64,000 nt of DNA from CAZMNY01 sp964567745 (GTDB taxonomy: Bacteria; Planctomycetota; Planctomycetia; Pirellulales; Pirellulaceae). Positions 36,389 to 46,215 of this stretch are shown in pieces; positions within the stretch are counted from its first letter, which is position 1; each line of letters starts with the position of its first letter. The notes under the pieces are model-generated. The model had not been told where the DNA came from and did no database searches. It was given only the letters and a program-made list of their open reading frames with translations. The position numbers were made by a program, and so were the translations under genes. The DNA is taken from assembly GCA_964567745.1 (NCBI GenBank), contig CAZMNY010000004.1, positions 62,001 to 126,000 on the forward strand. Reading direction: 5' to 3'.

Positions 36389-37123
36389 GGCATTCCAAAA
36401 GTGCAGCGCCTGGGCATTCCATAATGGCACCATGATTGTCGTGCAGCCGACGAAATGAACTCGCCGCGTGCTGAGTTCCATTGCAAAGAGCAGATAGAAC
36501 GTCGTCAGGCCGCCTTTGGTCCAGACTTCGACGGTCGTGAAATCAATCGCTGCTATCACGTCCCAATGGGATTTGAGGAACGTGGCCCATGACATCCAGC
36601 GTTGGCGGTCCGGCACCGGTTCTCTTCCGTTCGCCTTGAGAATGTTGCCGACAGTCGTGTCGGTGATGTGGTAGCCGACGTTGGCTAAGGTGCCTTGGAT
36701 GCGATCGTAATCCCACGTCGAATTTTCTTGGGCGAATTTCAGAACGAAGTCGACGATGACCTATCGTGCTCTTGCGACGATCGTCGTAGTCCCATTTCAT
36801 GGCGACGAGTTGTCGGTGCCAGCGTAGAATGGTGTCCGGCGTGAACAGCGTCCCGAACTGTCGAAGCAACTTGCGCCCGAGTATCTTGCCCTTCACCGCC
36901 AACCGTCGGCGCTGATCGTCATTGAGTAGGATCCGTCCTTTCCCAAGCTTCTCCTTGAGGACTCGATTTTCAGTCATCAAATACTCGATGACTGCCTGCT
37001 GCTCACGGTTGATCCAACTCGCGAGAATGACGAGACAGGGTTGCCAGGGTTGAAAAACAAATGACATGTTCGCGCCACCGAAGAGAGGAGATATCTCCCT
37101 CAACGGTGTACGCAAGCGACGTG
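36389..37123 (-). mobile_element. Decayed rve-type transposase, copy B
   Basis: Reads from ATG 37067: FQPWQPCLVILASWINREQQ, KGRILLNDDQRRRLAVKGKI, LFTPDTILRWHRQLV, then a frameshift near 36765 (after DRRKSTIG), and in the new frame SWATFLKSHWDVIAAIDFTT, VEVWTKGG, TFYLLFAMELSTRRVHFVG. It ends near 36389, before the last acidic residues of the core. The 5' flank shares CGCTTGCGTACACCGTTGAG with copy C, so the left end of the element reaches at least 37123. It truncates mcrC. Confidence 0.8.
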
Positions 37124-37329
37124 CCGGTCAAACCGGCCGGCAATGCCGGGCTCGCCTGATTTTACCTCGGGACTGGTCGTAACGGTTGCGCTGAATCTTC
37201 GGTGCCCGCACTCGACCGACTTCGCCAGTCACTCAATCGAATTTCACGTCGTAAAACGCCGGCGGAAACCCGTCGGCTGAGTTTTTTGGCCACACGGGCC
37301 GCGGAACTCGAGCGGCGATTCCGGCTTGG

Positions 37330-37466
37330 GCAGCCAGACCAGGATGACAGCGGTTTCTCCTGTTCCGCACCACTGGCCTTCAATTGCATCAACTGCCGAG
37401 CGTCAACGCGCTGAATCTCGTCGGGCCCATCCGTAGCAATTCGCGTCGACTCACAGTCTTCGACAT
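37330..37466 (-). pseudogene. DUF1501 gene, 5' fragment
   Basis: From ATG 37466 (GGAAG upstream): SKTVSRRELLRMGPTRFSAL, a Tat-type twin-arginine start of a DUF1501 protein, then a TGA; after a frame change MQLKASGAEQEKP, also typical of the family. Homology is lost near 37330. It lies just beyond the end of the intact DUF1501 gene but its sequence differs from that gene's start, so it is not a simple tandem copy. Confidence 0.55.
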
Positions 37467-37491
37467 GCCATCGCTTCCTTGATGAATTTCG

Positions 37492-38931
37492 CTAAGCAAG
37501 GATGTCATTCACGACCTGGGCCGGCTGTTGGTCTAGTAGCGACTCCTCACGACCGTTTCTCAAATACGTCAGTTGTTCGGGTGCCACGCCAAGCAAATGC
37601 ATCAGCGTGGCGTGATAGTCGTAGTGGTTCACAATCTGGTCGACAGCGTGATGACCAAACTCGTCGGTCGCGCCATGCACGCGACCGCCTTTGAAGCCGC
37701 CGCCGGCCACCCACATGCTGAATCCATAGGTGTTGTGATCTCGGCCAACTCGCTCCCGGCCGGCGTCGTTTTGAATCACCGGCAGACGTCCCATTTCACC
37801 GCCCCAATGGACAATGGTCGTGTCGAGCAACCCGCGTTGCTTGAGATCTTTAAGCAGCGCGGCGATCGGCTTGTCTGTCTTCCTGCACGCCTGGGGCAAC
37901 GCCTTGATGATTCCGCTGTGATGATCCCAATATTGATTCTTCGTGAACAGCTGGACGAAACGGACGCCGCGTTCGATCAATCGTCGTGCGATCAAACATC
38001 GTTGGGCGTATTCGTCGGTCTCCTTCTCGCCAACGCCGTACATACGATGCATGGCGGCGGTTTCCTGCGAAATGTCCAACGCTTCCGCCGCGGCGGTTTG
38101 CATCCGCGCGGCGAGTTCATAGTTGGCGATGCGAGCGTCCAACTCAGAACGATCGGCTTGGTTATTCGCGTGTTCGCGATTTAGCGACTGGAGAAAGTCG
38201 AGATAGTTTCGCTGAACTTTCCCTCGCAATCGCTTTGGCGGTTCAAGGTTCAGGATTCGTGGCTCGCGCGGACGAATCACCGTTCCTTGGAAAAGTGAAG
38301 GCAGCCATCCGTTCGACCAATTCAAAACACCCTCAACGGGCAAGCCGGCGGGGTCAGTCATCGCGACGTAGGCCGGCAGCTGTTCGGTCTCGGCACCCAA
38401 ACCGTACGTGAACCAACTGCCCAAGGTGGGGCGACCGCGTTGAATCCGCCCCGAGTTCATGGCGTGAATTGATTGGCCATGGTTGTTCACGCCGGTGTGC
38501 ATCGAGCGAACGACCGTGAGGTCGTCGACGACCTCTTGCAGATGGGGCAACAGTTCCGAGACGGGCGTTCCTGATCGGCCGCAAGCTTTAAATTTCCAAG
38601 GGCTGCCGAGAATCTTCTTGCTGGCTCCGCCGACATCGTCGTATTTCACCTTGCTGGGAAAGTCCTGCCCGTCCATGCGTGTCAGTGTCGGTTTCGGGTC
38701 CAGCAGATCAACTTGGCTGGGGCCGCCTTGCATAAAAAAGGAGATCATCGCGTTGGCGCGAGGCGGGTGAGCTGGTTCCTTCGCCCGCAAGTCGAAGGTC
38801 GGACGCGCAAGCGGCGGCTTGACCGGTTCGCCGGCTGCAGCTTGCTGTTCGAGCCAAGCGAGTCCTAGCGGCGCCAAGCAAAAGGCGCCTGCTTGAAAAA
38901 ACTGCCGTCGGTCAGTAGTCGTTGGTTTCAT
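37492..38931 (-). CDS. DUF1501 protein (Tat-exported, sulfatase-like fold)
   Basis: 479 residues. A twin-arginine start (TDRRQFFQAGAFCLAPLGLA) predicts folded export. Family blocks: MISFFMQGGPSQVDLLDPKP, VRSMHTGVNNHGQSIHAMNSG, GRPTLGSWFTYGLG, WDHHSGIIKALPQACRKTD, VHWGGEMGRLP and HNTYGFSMWVAGGGFKGG. The His/Asp pattern is that of the alkaline-phosphatase-like superfamily. It follows the PSCyt1/PSD1 gene by 22 bases, the standard planctomycete pair of unknown biochemical role, often discussed with sulfated-polysaccharide use. Confidence 0.93.
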   Translation of the reverse strand: MKPTTTDRRQFFQAGAFCLAPLGLAWLEQQAAAGEPVKPPLARPTFDLRAKEPAHPPRANAMISFFMQGGPSQVDLLDPKPTLTRMDGQDFPSKVKYDDVGGASKKILGSPWKFKACGRSGTPVSELLPHLQEVVDDLTVVRSMHTGVNNHGQSIHAMNSGRIQRGRPTLGSWFTYGLGAETEQLPAYVAMTDPAGLPVEGVLNWSNGWLPSLFQGTVIRPREPRILNLEPPKRLRGKVQRNYLDFLQSLNREHANNQADRSELDARIANYELAARMQTAAAEALDISQETAAMHRMYGVGEKETDEYAQRCLIARRLIERGVRFVQLFTKNQYWDHHSGIIKALPQACRKTDKPIAALLKDLKQRGLLDTTIVHWGGEMGRLPVIQNDAGRERVGRDHNTYGFSMWVAGGGFKGGRVHGATDEFGHHAVDQIVNHYDYHATLMHLLGVAPEQLTYLRNGREESLLDQQPAQVVNDILA

Positions 38932-38953
38932 GATTTCGACTCAGGATCGGCAA

Positions 38954-41836
38954 TTAGGGCGCATATAAAAAACGCGTCGAACCAAACAACGCCTGGCAAT
39001 ACGACGACAACGCGGCATGGTGTGCTTTGGCCGCGTCCTTCTCCTCGGCTGCAAACTCGGCCGTCTGCTGCTCAAGAAAATGCTCTGCGTTGGCCAGTTG
39101 GGCGTCGCTGGGCGGAACGCCATAGGCCAAACGCCATCCGTGACGAAGCTGCGTTTGCGGATCTTCGTTTTCGCGGATCAAGCGATGCGCCATCATGTCA
39201 GCCATCGCCGACACAAAGTCGCTGTTCATCATCATCAACGATTGCGGGGCCACATTCGAGGATGGTCGATCGGTGCAGTTGGGCGCCAGCTCGGGAAGGT
39301 CAAAACTTTCCAACATCCCCAATGGTCGCGAGCGGCGAACTTGGACGTAAACGCTGCGACGGAACTCCTCGCCGTTCAATGGAATTGCCTTCGTCGGCTT
39401 GCGTTCGCCGTCGAGGTTTTCCTTGCCAATCACGATTTGGCCGACTGCGTCTTCCATAACTGGAATGGATTCGCCGTACATCTTGGCGTTGAGCGCGCCG
39501 GCGATGTGCAGGATCGAGTCGCGCAGCGATTCGGAACGGAGTCGCTGAATTGGAAATCGTCCCAGCCAGCGATTCTCTGGATCAGCGGCCAACAAGGCTT
39601 CCGGGGCTGAGTTGGATTGTTGATACGTCCTAGACAGGAGAATCTGTCGATGCAGTCGCTTGATGCTCCAGCCCGATTCGACCAGTTCGACGGCCAGCCA
39701 ATCGAGCAATTGCGGATGTGTTGGCTCGGCACCGAGGAAACCGAAATCGCCCAACGTGCCGACGATTCCTTTCCCGAAGTGTCCGCCCCAGATCCGATTC
39801 GTGATTACGCGTGCGGTCAGTGGATGCCGCACGCTGGTCAGATGTTTTGCCAATCGCAACCGGCGACCAGTGGTTTTTCCAGAAGTCTTATCCCCTTCCA
39901 AGCGGGCTCGGCCCAAGACGCTCAAGCCGCCGGGCTCTACCGCCTGTTTCGGCTGTTTATGGTCGCCGCGGAAGAAGACGTAGGTCGTCGGGGCATGGTT
40001 CGCCGGTTCATCGAGCACGCGGAGGTAGTGCTCTTTCGGAATCGTCTCGCGGATCTCTTTGGCGTCTTTCGCCAGCTGATCCAGCTCGTTGCGGATCCGA
40101 AACTTGCGAACTTCCTCTGCGGCAACCTGGTACCGCTTCAGCTCGGCTGTCGCAACCGCGTCGAACATTTCTAATGTTGCTTCGCTCACGACGGCCGCTG
40201 GGTATTCGGCCAACAGCGCATTCTGCGCCTCGCTCCTTTTATCGGCTGGCGCACCCAGGGCTGCCAGCAATAGCTCGCGCTGGTCGGCTTCGACCGTCAT
40301 CAATGCGGACTCTCTCACTTGCTCGATCGCGGCCGCCAGTTTTTCGCTACGTCGTCGATCAAGATCCTTCGCGCGGGCGTCGCGCCGTCGATCGTAGAGG
40401 TAGAGCGAGCCGGCTGTGATGTTGGCGATGCTTACGTGGTCGGCCAACAGTTTCTTCTGTTCCTTCGTTCGCTCAGCCGGTTTTGTTTGAAACGCGGTCC
40501 GCAATGGTTGCTGGAGCGATTCGTCCAGCATCAACAATTCGTGCTCAAGCGTTCGAGCGATGTAGAAGTCGATTCGTTCCTGCCGCTTCGCATCGACCTT
40601 TTTTGCATTCGCTTCGATGTCATCACGGATGCGTTTGTCGTCATCGGTGTAAAGGGAAATCCGCCGCGACTTGGGAGCACGCCAGGACTTCCAGTCGAAC
40701 GCCGGCTCGAACACCGCTCGCAATTGGTAGTAGTCGGACTGCGTGATCGGATCGTAGCGATGGTCGTGGCACCGCGCGCATTGGATTGTGACGCCCAACA
40801 AAGCGCCGCCGAGGATCTCGAGCGTATCCGCGATCACTTGGTTTCGAGCAACGTCTTGATCCACTTTGGATCCAGTGCCATCGGGTGCCATACGGAGGAA
40901 GCCGGTCGCGGCCAGGGGTTCGATGAAGTCGGGCTGCATCTTCTTTCGCGGCCAACCGACAATCTCGTCACCCGCCAGTTGCTCGGTCACAAACCTCGAG
41001 TACGGTTTGTCTTGATTCCAGGCTCGAATCACATAGTCGCGATAACGCCACGCGCTTTCACGTATGGTGTCGTCGTCTGTGTAGCCTTCAGAATCGGCGT
41101 AGCCGGCGACATCCAGCCATTGTCGTCCCCAGTGTTCGCCATATCGCGGCGAGGCGAGCACCCGGTCCACCAATCGCGGCCACGCGGCCGGCTGTGTGTC
41201 TTCGACGAATCGTTCTGTTTCTTCCGGCGTCGGCGGAACGCCAAGCATCCCAAGATAGAGCCTGCGAATGCGCGTTGCGCGAACCGCTTTGGGTGCGATG
41301 GCATATCGGCTTGGGCCCACCTGCTGTAGCCGCTGGGTGATGAAGCGGTCAATCGGCGAATCGAATTCGCCCTCAACAGGAGGTGCGGACGGCCGCTTCA
41401 GTGGCTGAAACGACCACCAGTTGCGTTCCTCTGCAGTGAAATACGGTTGATCGTCTAGTGACTCCGGCTCCTCTCGAGCCGTAGGCGCACCGGCGCCCAC
41501 CCACTTGCGGAGAATCTCGACTTTCTCCTTGGGCAAACGTTTATCTTCTTCGGGCGGCATCTCGCCACCGACGACTCGCTGCACGAGCAGGCTGCCATTC
41601 GCGTCGCCCGGCACAATGGCGGGACCTGACTCGCCGCCTCGCACGAGGAATCGCCGCAGCCGCAAATCAAGGCCGCCTTCCTTCTCGCCTTGCTCCCCAT
41701 GGCAATGAAAACAATGCTCCTTCAGGATCGGGCGGATATGCGACTCGTAGGTCAACTCCTCGGCGACGAGCGCGTGCTGCGAAAACGAAACCGCAGCAAG
41801 GCAGAGGGAGAGCGGCAGGGAGGACAAACGCGGCAT
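38954..41836 (-). CDS. PSCyt1/DUF1549/DUF1553 planctomycete cytochrome protein
   Basis: 960 residues from ATG 41836, which opens a signal peptide (SLPLSLCLAAVSFSQHALVA). A single CxxCH haem site (residues 42-46, HCFHCHGEQG) and the distal block IVPGDANGSLLVQRVVGGEMPP form the PSCyt1 domain. Then comes DUF1549 (HWGRQWLDVAGYADSEGY, ARCHDHRYDPITQSDYYQL), a helical linker, and DUF1553 (RVITNRIWGGHFGKGIVGTL, NSDFVSAMADMMAHRLI). Domain order and length are normal. First gene of the operon with DUF1501. Confidence 0.93.
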   Translation of the reverse strand: MPRLSSLPLSLCLAAVSFSQHALVAEELTYESHIRPILKEHCFHCHGEQGEKEGGLDLRLRRFLVRGGESGPAIVPGDANGSLLVQRVVGGEMPPEEDKRLPKEKVEILRKWVGAGAPTAREEPESLDDQPYFTAEERNWWSFQPLKRPSAPPVEGEFDSPIDRFITQRLQQVGPSRYAIAPKAVRATRIRRLYLGMLGVPPTPEETERFVEDTQPAAWPRLVDRVLASPRYGEHWGRQWLDVAGYADSEGYTDDDTIRESAWRYRDYVIRAWNQDKPYSRFVTEQLAGDEIVGWPRKKMQPDFIEPLAATGFLRMAPDGTGSKVDQDVARNQVIADTLEILGGALLGVTIQCARCHDHRYDPITQSDYYQLRAVFEPAFDWKSWRAPKSRRISLYTDDDKRIRDDIEANAKKVDAKRQERIDFYIARTLEHELLMLDESLQQPLRTAFQTKPAERTKEQKKLLADHVSIANITAGSLYLYDRRRDARAKDLDRRRSEKLAAAIEQVRESALMTVEADQRELLLAALGAPADKRSEAQNALLAEYPAAVVSEATLEMFDAVATAELKRYQVAAEEVRKFRIRNELDQLAKDAKEIRETIPKEHYLRVLDEPANHAPTTYVFFRGDHKQPKQAVEPGGLSVLGRARLEGDKTSGKTTGRRLRLAKHLTSVRHPLTARVITNRIWGGHFGKGIVGTLGDFGFLGAEPTHPQLLDWLAVELVESGWSIKRLHRQILLSRTYQQSNSAPEALLAADPENRWLGRFPIQRLRSESLRDSILHIAGALNAKMYGESIPVMEDAVGQIVIGKENLDGERKPTKAIPLNGEEFRRSVYVQVRRSRPLGMLESFDLPELAPNCTDRPSSNVAPQSLMMMNSDFVSAMADMMAHRLIRENEDPQTQLRHGWRLAYGVPPSDAQLANAEHFLEQQTAEFAAEEKDAAKAHHAALSSYCQALFGSTRFLYAP

Positions 41837-41944
41837 AAGGCAAGGTCCAGTTAACGAATGGAGGGCCGTCCGGCGGGGAGGTCTAATTATCTTACTATTT
41901 CGCCGCATGTGCAACGAAGATCGTGGTACGAAGATCCTTCGCAT

Positions 41945-42539
41945 GGGGACTAACTTTGACGCACCACCCGTTTTCTACGCCGGGAGCGTTACCAGATGAT
42001 CCATGCAACTGCATGTCAAACGCTGACCAGAAGGCATGTGGACTCTCCCGAAATGCTGGCGCCACAACCTCCATCGTGAATAATATGCGAGAGCTCCGAC
42101 TTCTGGCCATCGTGCTCCAACGGCCAACGGGCACGCGATCGCTGGAGGCCGGATAGACGATGTCATCGACGGCGATCTTGCCTTCCACTTTGACGACGCG
42201 TTGAGCGCGCAGCACGTTCGGATGGTACTGCCTCCGCCACCGTCGCTTGCCGACCACGACCCTGGGTGAAATCGGGCGATGTGACAAATACACTTAATGT
42301 TCCGCCGTTTGGTGCGACGGGAGTGAGCATCGACGAGGGTCAGTTCCGTTTATCGGCTGCAGTCGAAGTCGAACCGGACGTGTCAACAGCGATACTTGGG
42401 AGTGAATCGACTTCGTGAGGGCGGTCTGTACGTCCGCGACCAGAAAACGGTGACGGCATGGTCCTTACCGATTCCGTTTGATTCATTTTGAGCCCCGGGA
42501 ACGTCAACTGTTACGATGTGAGGATGCAGGTGTTCTCAG
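41945..42539. other. Gene-poor region upstream of PSCyt1 operon
   Basis: About 600 bases. A leftward frame of 132 codons (41895-42293) has protein-like patches but matches no family I know and overlaps the PSCyt1 leader region. Left border of the second island of gene fragments. Confidence 0.3.
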
Positions 42540-42946
42540 TTGAAGGTTCTCGAACGGATGATCGGCAACTGGGATGTAGTCGAGATCCATAAACCCGCCG
42601 TCTGGACACCAAAAGGTGGTCGCGTCACAGCGAAGAAAACGCGCAAGTGGATTCTGGATGGGCGGGTTGTCATGGATACGTCGATCCTCTCCAACGGCAC
42701 GGAAAGCATCAATCTCCGCGATTTCGATCCACAAAGCAAAGCCTATCGAAGTTGGTGGTTCAATTTCGAGGCCAACGCAATACAACAACGGGAAGTTGGA
42801 ACGAAAAGTCGCAGACGATTTCGTGGGTATCTAAGTTGGATGACGGCAAGACAATGAACGTCTCGCTCTGCTTTGCCTACGAATCCGAATTCGCAACGCC
42901 GCCCTCTACGCATTCTGGACGGCGGCGAATTCTAGAGAGTGAATAA
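42540..42946 (+). pseudogene. DUF1579-like protein gene with frameshift
   Basis: First frame: VLERMIGNWDVVEIHKPAVW, ILDGRVVMDTS, FDPQSKAYRSWWFNFEANA. Near 42780 the homology jumps to another frame: TTTGSWNEKSQTISWVSKLD and GKTMNVSLCF. This is the layout of DUF1579 (lipocalin-like) proteins. A plausible start is lacking (TTG only), so both a frameshift and 5' loss are likely. Confidence 0.55.
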
Positions 42947-43206
42947 TGAGTTAACAGTGGCGGAGTCTCATGCCATGCGAAACCGCTGATGTCTTCCCCG
43001 CGAGCCCGCGGCAATGCGCGTTACAATGCCGTGTGGTGAAAAAAAGTCGGCCGACGCGATTTTCCAGCATTTTAGGCGGTGGAATTCGATCGCCTGCCGG
43101 ACGAAGTCAGACGAGCTGGCACACCGAAGATTTGGCGCAACCGATACAACTGTTCGCATGTCGCAGCCGCCTCCTACCGGACATCGCTGCCGAATTGCCA
43201 TTCAGC

Positions 43207-43695
43207 TCGCTTGCGTACACCGTTGAGAAGGCAACTCATCTCTTCGGTGGCGCAACCATGACATTCGTTCTTCAACCGTGGCAGCTCTGTCTCGTCATTC
43301 TCGCGAGTTGGATCAACCGCGAGCAGCAGGCCGTCATCGAGTCTTTGATGACCGAGAACCGAGTCCTCAAAGAGAAACTCGGCAACGAACGAATCCTGCT
43401 CAACGATGATCAGCGCCGACGGTTGGCCGTGAAAGGCAAAATACTCGGACGCAAACTGCTTCGAGAGTTCGGCACGTTGTTCACGCCAGACACCATTCTT
43501 CGCTGGCATCGACAACTGGTCGCCAAGAAGTGGGACCACAGCGATCGTCGCAAGAGCACAGTCGGTCGGCCCCGAGTTCGACAGGTCATCGTCGACTTGG
43601 TTCTAAAATTCGCCCAAGAGAATTCGACCTGGGGTTACGATCGCATCCAAGGCACCTTGGCCATACGTCCCTTATCTGGTTCTTCCCGATTTTGA
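43207..43695 (+). mobile_element. Decayed rve-type transposase, copy C
   Basis: From ATG 43258: FVLQPWQLCLVILASWINRE, NERILLNDDQRRRLAVKGKI, LFTPDTILRWHRQLV, RRKSTVGRPRVRQVIVDLVL, ENSTWGYDRIQGTLA. There it is cut at about 43665, before the catalytic core. Copies B and C are nearly identical at protein level and share the 5' flank CGCTTGCGTACACCGTTGAG. Reading frame intact up to the break. Confidence 0.8.
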
Positions 43696-43798
43696 TCCTT
43701 GCCTGAATATCTATGTGGTCGAACGGCATGTTGGGATGGGAACGCAAGAGTTCCAGGACTCTCTGTAGCCGTTGCTCATGGCTTGATTTGCTTGCCAT
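43668..43798 (-). pseudogene. 5' fragment of an unknown gene cut by transposase copy C
   Basis: A convincing start (CGGAG eight to nine bases before ATG 43798) opens ASKSSHEQRLQRVLELLRSH and PNMPFDHIDIQARIKIGKNQ. The DNA then becomes the antisense of the transposase. The 40-odd residues look like a helical DNA-binding N-terminus, but I do not recognise the family. Confidence 0.4.
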
Positions 43799-43924
43799 TA
43801 AGTTTTCTCCGCATGAGTCAGATCCTTCGCCGCGATTCTAGCCGACTGTCGACCTACTTGCCCCACCTTTCCACCTTACTCCAAGAACGCTGCACATCCT
43901 CAGCAGGCCCGACGCGTACGGGCA

Positions 43925-44160
43925 CGAGCCGACTGGACGACACGGCGAGGATTCTACGGTCGGAATTGGCCAAAGCATTCAGCCTGGCTCGAAGAGGCGG
44001 AAGACGACGCCGACGAACTCACGCGTCGCGAAGCGAGCGACTTTCTACTGCCTACCAACGACGAAGGCGAGTCGCTCGATTTCCACAGCCTTCGCCATAC
44101 CTGCGGTGCCTGGATCGCGCTCGCCGGCGAGCACCCCAAGGTCGTCCAGACGAGTCTCCT
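43925..44160 (+). pseudogene. Tyrosine recombinase, C-terminal fragment
   Basis: In the frame of 43985 the DNA reads WLEEAEDDADELTRREASDF and SLDFHSLRHTCGAWIALAGE then HPKVVQT. HSLRHT is the HxxR box of tyrosine recombinases. The preceding Arg I and the following Tyr are absent. It is cut near 44160 by the IS3-like fragment. No start codon. Confidence 0.65.
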
Positions 44161-44566
44161 CCGAGATCAACTTTGGGGCTGGCCCAGGCCGCCGCCGTTT
44201 GTCCGGATCCGCCGATTGTCTGTACCAACTGCTTGGCGAGACGCCAACCATTGCAAGTACGCTTGTAATGCGAGCAGCCGGAACTTCATCTAAAAGGTCG
44301 GACAGCCGAACACGCGAGTCGCTGTTCAGTTCGACCTTTCCGAAAGTTTTTTTAAAGAAGCGATTGGCGATCGTGTATTCGCCGATCACTTGATCGCGTT
44401 TCTCGATCTCCTTCTCCAACTCCGCCACGCGGCGTTTCTGTGCCGCCGCGTCCTTCCCGCCCGAACCGGCCAGCGCCGCCTCACCAGCCGCAAGAAAATC
44501 GTCTCGCCAACGGTAATCCGGTGGGCGGACGAGAGCATCGATGCCGCCTACCATGGATGAATGCAT
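44160..44566 (-). mobile_element. IS3-like transposase fragment (OrfA end/OrfB start)
   Basis: The minus-strand frame gives a charged coiled coil, RVAELEKEIEKRDQVIGEYT and IANRFFKKTFG, then SDLLDEVPAARITSVLAMVG followed by VSPSSWYRQSADPDKRRRPG. This is the OrfA leucine-zipper tail followed by an OrfB beginning with the SWYR-type block of IS3-like elements. The DDE core is missing. Its right end coincides with the truncated start of the methyltransferase gene. Confidence 0.6.
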
Positions 44567-45855
44567 ATCAGTGTTCTGGATGGGACCCTGCGTTTAGTCC
44601 AAGCGAGCCCAAGCCCGAAAGCGACATCGTCAATATTGGTTACGTTGTCAACGTGATTGAGGACCAAGCGGAGCGAAGTGAGGCTCTGTTTCACGCCTGG
44701 TCACTATCTCGGAAAGTTCTCGTCGTTTCCGCATTAACTCAGATGTATGGCCGCGGCAAGAATTGCGTTCAATTTGGTGATGGCTTCGTCACAAGGCTTG
44801 GCACGTTTCAAAAGCTTTTCGAACAATCAGAACTTCGATCTTACATCAAACAAGTGACTGGTTCGGAAGCTTGGCCGGCAGGAATTGGGATTTTCTATGT
44901 CTTCAAAGACGCTGACCTCCAACAGGCCTATTTGCTGAATCGCTATCGGAGGCCATCGACCGGGCCTCGGAAGCGAGTATCCGAACTTCGATACGAAGAG
45001 CATAAGTCGCTCTTGGAAGAGTTGATCGCAGCAGTCGCGGAGTTCGGACGCGTGCCGTTTGACGATGAGTTTGCTCGGACTCAGGAAATTCAGGACGAGT
45101 TTGGGTCGATTCGCCGTGCATTCTCTCTCATCAAACGCGTTACTGGGATCGACGAATGGACCGAGATAGGAGATCAGCGGACTCAGGATCTTCTTGTATA
45201 TCTCGCGCTTTCTCGGTTCGAAGTACGTCCCAAGTATTCACAGTTGGCTACAAGATTGAGACGTGACATCAAGGCATTCTTTGGCTCGTATTCGAAGGCG
45301 TGCACAATGGCGGATTTACTCCTGTTTCGCGCTGGGGACCCAGAGGCAATTGATGATGCTTGCAAGGAATCTAGCATCGGTAAGTTGCTGCCAAAGGCTC
45401 TTTATGTTCATCGGGATGCGATCCCATCCCTAGAGCCACAACTGCGGATTTACGAGGGGTGCGCCCGCAATTTTGTCGGGGATATTGAGGACGCGAATAT
45501 CGTCAAGCTTCATCGACACTCAGGTAAAGTCTCATACCTTTGCTATCCTGGTTTTGACAAGGTTCCGCATCCGGAATTGCATCGGTCGTTTAAGGTCAAC
45601 CTACGCAACCTCGATATCAATTGCTATGACTATTCAGAGTCAGAAAATCCTCCGATTCTCCATCGCAAGGAAACATTCTTGGAGGAGTCGGACGCTCGCT
45701 TCGGGAAATTCGCCAAGTTAACACGTCAGGAAGAGCGTCGAGGGTTGTTCAACGAGACGTCCACCATTGGGACACGAAATGGGTGGCAAATACGACTTGC
45801 TGAGGCAGAGGTCGAGTTGAGGGGGCATCGGCTTGTTGCGAGCAAGAATGCCTAG
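44557..45855 (+). pseudogene. DNA phosphorothioation-associated methyltransferase, 5'-truncated
   Basis: 433 codons open from ATG 44557. Begins CSGWDPAFSP, just after where the SAM-binding glycine loop should be. Then DIVNIGYVVNVIEDQAERSEAL, LTRLGTFQKLFEQSELRSYI and, at the end, ALYVHRDAIPSL, IYEGCARNFVG, VSYLCYPGFDKVPHPELH, NPPILHRKETF, LTRQEERRGLF and GTRNGWQ. These match my memory of the Dnd-associated putative methyltransferase family. The first about 60 residues, including motif I, are replaced by the IS3-like fragment. The remaining frame has no lesion, so the break may be recent. No other dnd gene is in the window. Confidence 0.7.
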
Positions 45856-45863
45856 CAACGTTT

Positions 45864-46205
45864 CTAGTCCGTGTTTACCTCATCTTCTTCAAGCTCGCGA
45901 GCCTTCGACAGTGCCGAAGCAACAAGCCCGGCGGGAATTGAAACAACTCCCAGTCCAATAATCAGAACAAGAAACGTGAAGACCCTACCGCCAACGGTAT
46001 GCGGTGTGACATCGCCATAACCGACAGTTGTAAGTGTGACGACAGCCCACCAAAGCGAATGAAACACGGACGCGAAGACGTCTGGTTGCTCATCATGTTC
46101 GAAGAAATAGATTCCAACTGCTGAAAGATAGAGGAGTATGAGTGTCGCGAACAGGAAAAGAACGATTTCTTCCCGTGCAATCATTAGAGCCCGGTGAAAC
46201 CGCAT
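45864..46205 (-). CDS. Potassium channel pore protein, N-terminally truncated
   Basis: 113 residues from ATG 46205 (AAGG six bases upstream). Two membrane helices (EEIVLFLFATLILLYLSAVG and VFTFLVLIIGLGVVSIPAGL) flank the pore loop SLWWAVVTLTTVGYGD with the K+ selectivity filter TVGYGD. The sequence resembles the S5-pore-S6 half of six-helix voltage-gated channels; the voltage sensor is missing because upstream DNA is a recombinase fragment on the other strand. A two-helix protein could still form a pore, but loss of the front half is more likely. Confidence 0.65.
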   Translation of the reverse strand: MRFHRALMIAREEIVLFLFATLILLYLSAVGIYFFEHDEQPDVFASVFHSLWWAVVTLTTVGYGDVTPHTVGGRVFTFLVLIIGLGVVSIPAGLVASALSKARELEEDEVNTD

Positions 46206-46215
46206 TGCAGCCTTG

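Noticed and set aside
37088..37099. 12-bp palindrome GGAGATATCTCC upstream of transposase copy B
   Set aside because: Absent from the matching flank of copy C, so not a conserved element end; short enough to be chance.
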